Shown: positions 19,955 to 20,110 of the stretch, piece after piece
Layout of the letters: each line of letters starts with the position of its first letter
Position numbering within the stretch: position 1 is the stretch's first letter
Assembly: GCA_910584075.1 (NCBI GenBank)
Contig: CAJTZI010000040.1
Coordinates: forward strand, 1 to 20,110
Reading direction: 5' to 3'
DNA: 20,110 bases
Origin: an uncultured Oscillibacter sp.
GTDB taxonomy: Bacteria; Bacillota; Clostridia; Oscillospirales; Oscillospiraceae
The notes under the pieces: generated by a model
Database searches by the model: none
The model's input: only the letters and a program-made list of their open reading frames with translations
What the model was told of the DNA's origin: nothing
Program-made: the position numbers and the translations under genes

Positions 19955-20110
19955 TTACAGGGACTTCTCGTAGGACTCGATCATCTTCTTGAACGTGTGA
20001 CCCGTACGACTTCTGAGATTTGCAAGGTATTTGTCGGTGGTCTCGCCGGTGAAAACCTTGATTTGCAATTGCAGGGAGCCGTCCTCCTCCGGGGTGGCGA
20101 AGATCTTGTC
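19955..20110 (-). CDS. C-terminal part of an unrecognised protein (5' end outside window)
   Basis: The last 51 codons of a minus-strand gene end at TAA 19955-19957. The visible sequence, DKIFATPEEDGSLQLQIKVF followed by TGETTDKYLANLRSRTG and HTFKKMIESYEKSL, looks like a beta strand and a charged helix of a folded cytoplasmic protein. Codon use (GC-rich third positions) matches the neighbouring real genes. It converges on nifJ and shares the hairpin between them. I do not recognise the family from this piece. Confidence 0.7.
   Translation of the reverse strand, partial: DKIFATPEEDGSLQLQIKVFTGETTDKYLANLRSRTGHTFKKMIESYEKSL

Overview
The window reads as a GC-rich chromosome segment of an anaerobic Clostridia-type Firmicute, most likely Oscillospirales/Oscillospiraceae (inference). 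The support is: strong GGAGG-type ribosome sites, sigma-A-like promoters with 17-base spacers, GC-rich third codon positions, a pyruvate:ferredoxin oxidoreductase, a CUT1 sugar transporter without its own ATPase, and clostridial mobile-element remnants. No marker gene fixes the genus.

Left block (1-3.8 kb, all minus strand): a GGDEF-like protein is translationally coupled to a SARP/BTAD-type transcription factor. Both carry a related C-terminal degenerate GGDEF-like domain. Downstream in the same direction lies the 5' part of a secreted, tandem-repeat acidic surface protein that runs off the left edge.

Middle block (3.8-10.2 kb) is accessory DNA. It holds back-to-back perfect palindromes, a decayed AP2/HNH-type mobile-element protein, a 16-bp inverted repeat, an IS256-type transposase stump behind a hairpin that covers its ribosome site, a large fusion protein (ferredoxin + FrhB-type + polysaccharide pyruvyl transferase + a C-terminal domain resembling ILEI halves in swapped order), a gene 3' stump cut by an IS5-type element, and a second IS256-like end that truncates the IS5 transposase. 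tRNA-Pro(CGG) with its terminator closes this stretch, its 3' end facing the mobile DNA. An AT-rich stretch and a small membrane protein of mixed base composition follow.

Right block (10.2-20.1 kb) is orderly metabolic DNA. On the minus strand, a lipoprotein sugar-binding protein and two CUT1 permeases are followed by a LacI-family regulator and the 4-alpha-glucanotransferase MalQ: a maltodextrin/starch-oligosaccharide uptake and processing locus. Its promoter is followed at once by a perfect 30-bp palindrome with two AACGTT cores, a good operator candidate for the local LacI protein. LacI-malQ has its own promoter inside the end of the permease gene. Divergently, nifJ (pyruvate:ferredoxin oxidoreductase) is read to the right from a consensus-like promoter, so sugar import and pyruvate oxidation sit back to back. 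A partial unrecognised minus-strand gene ends the window.
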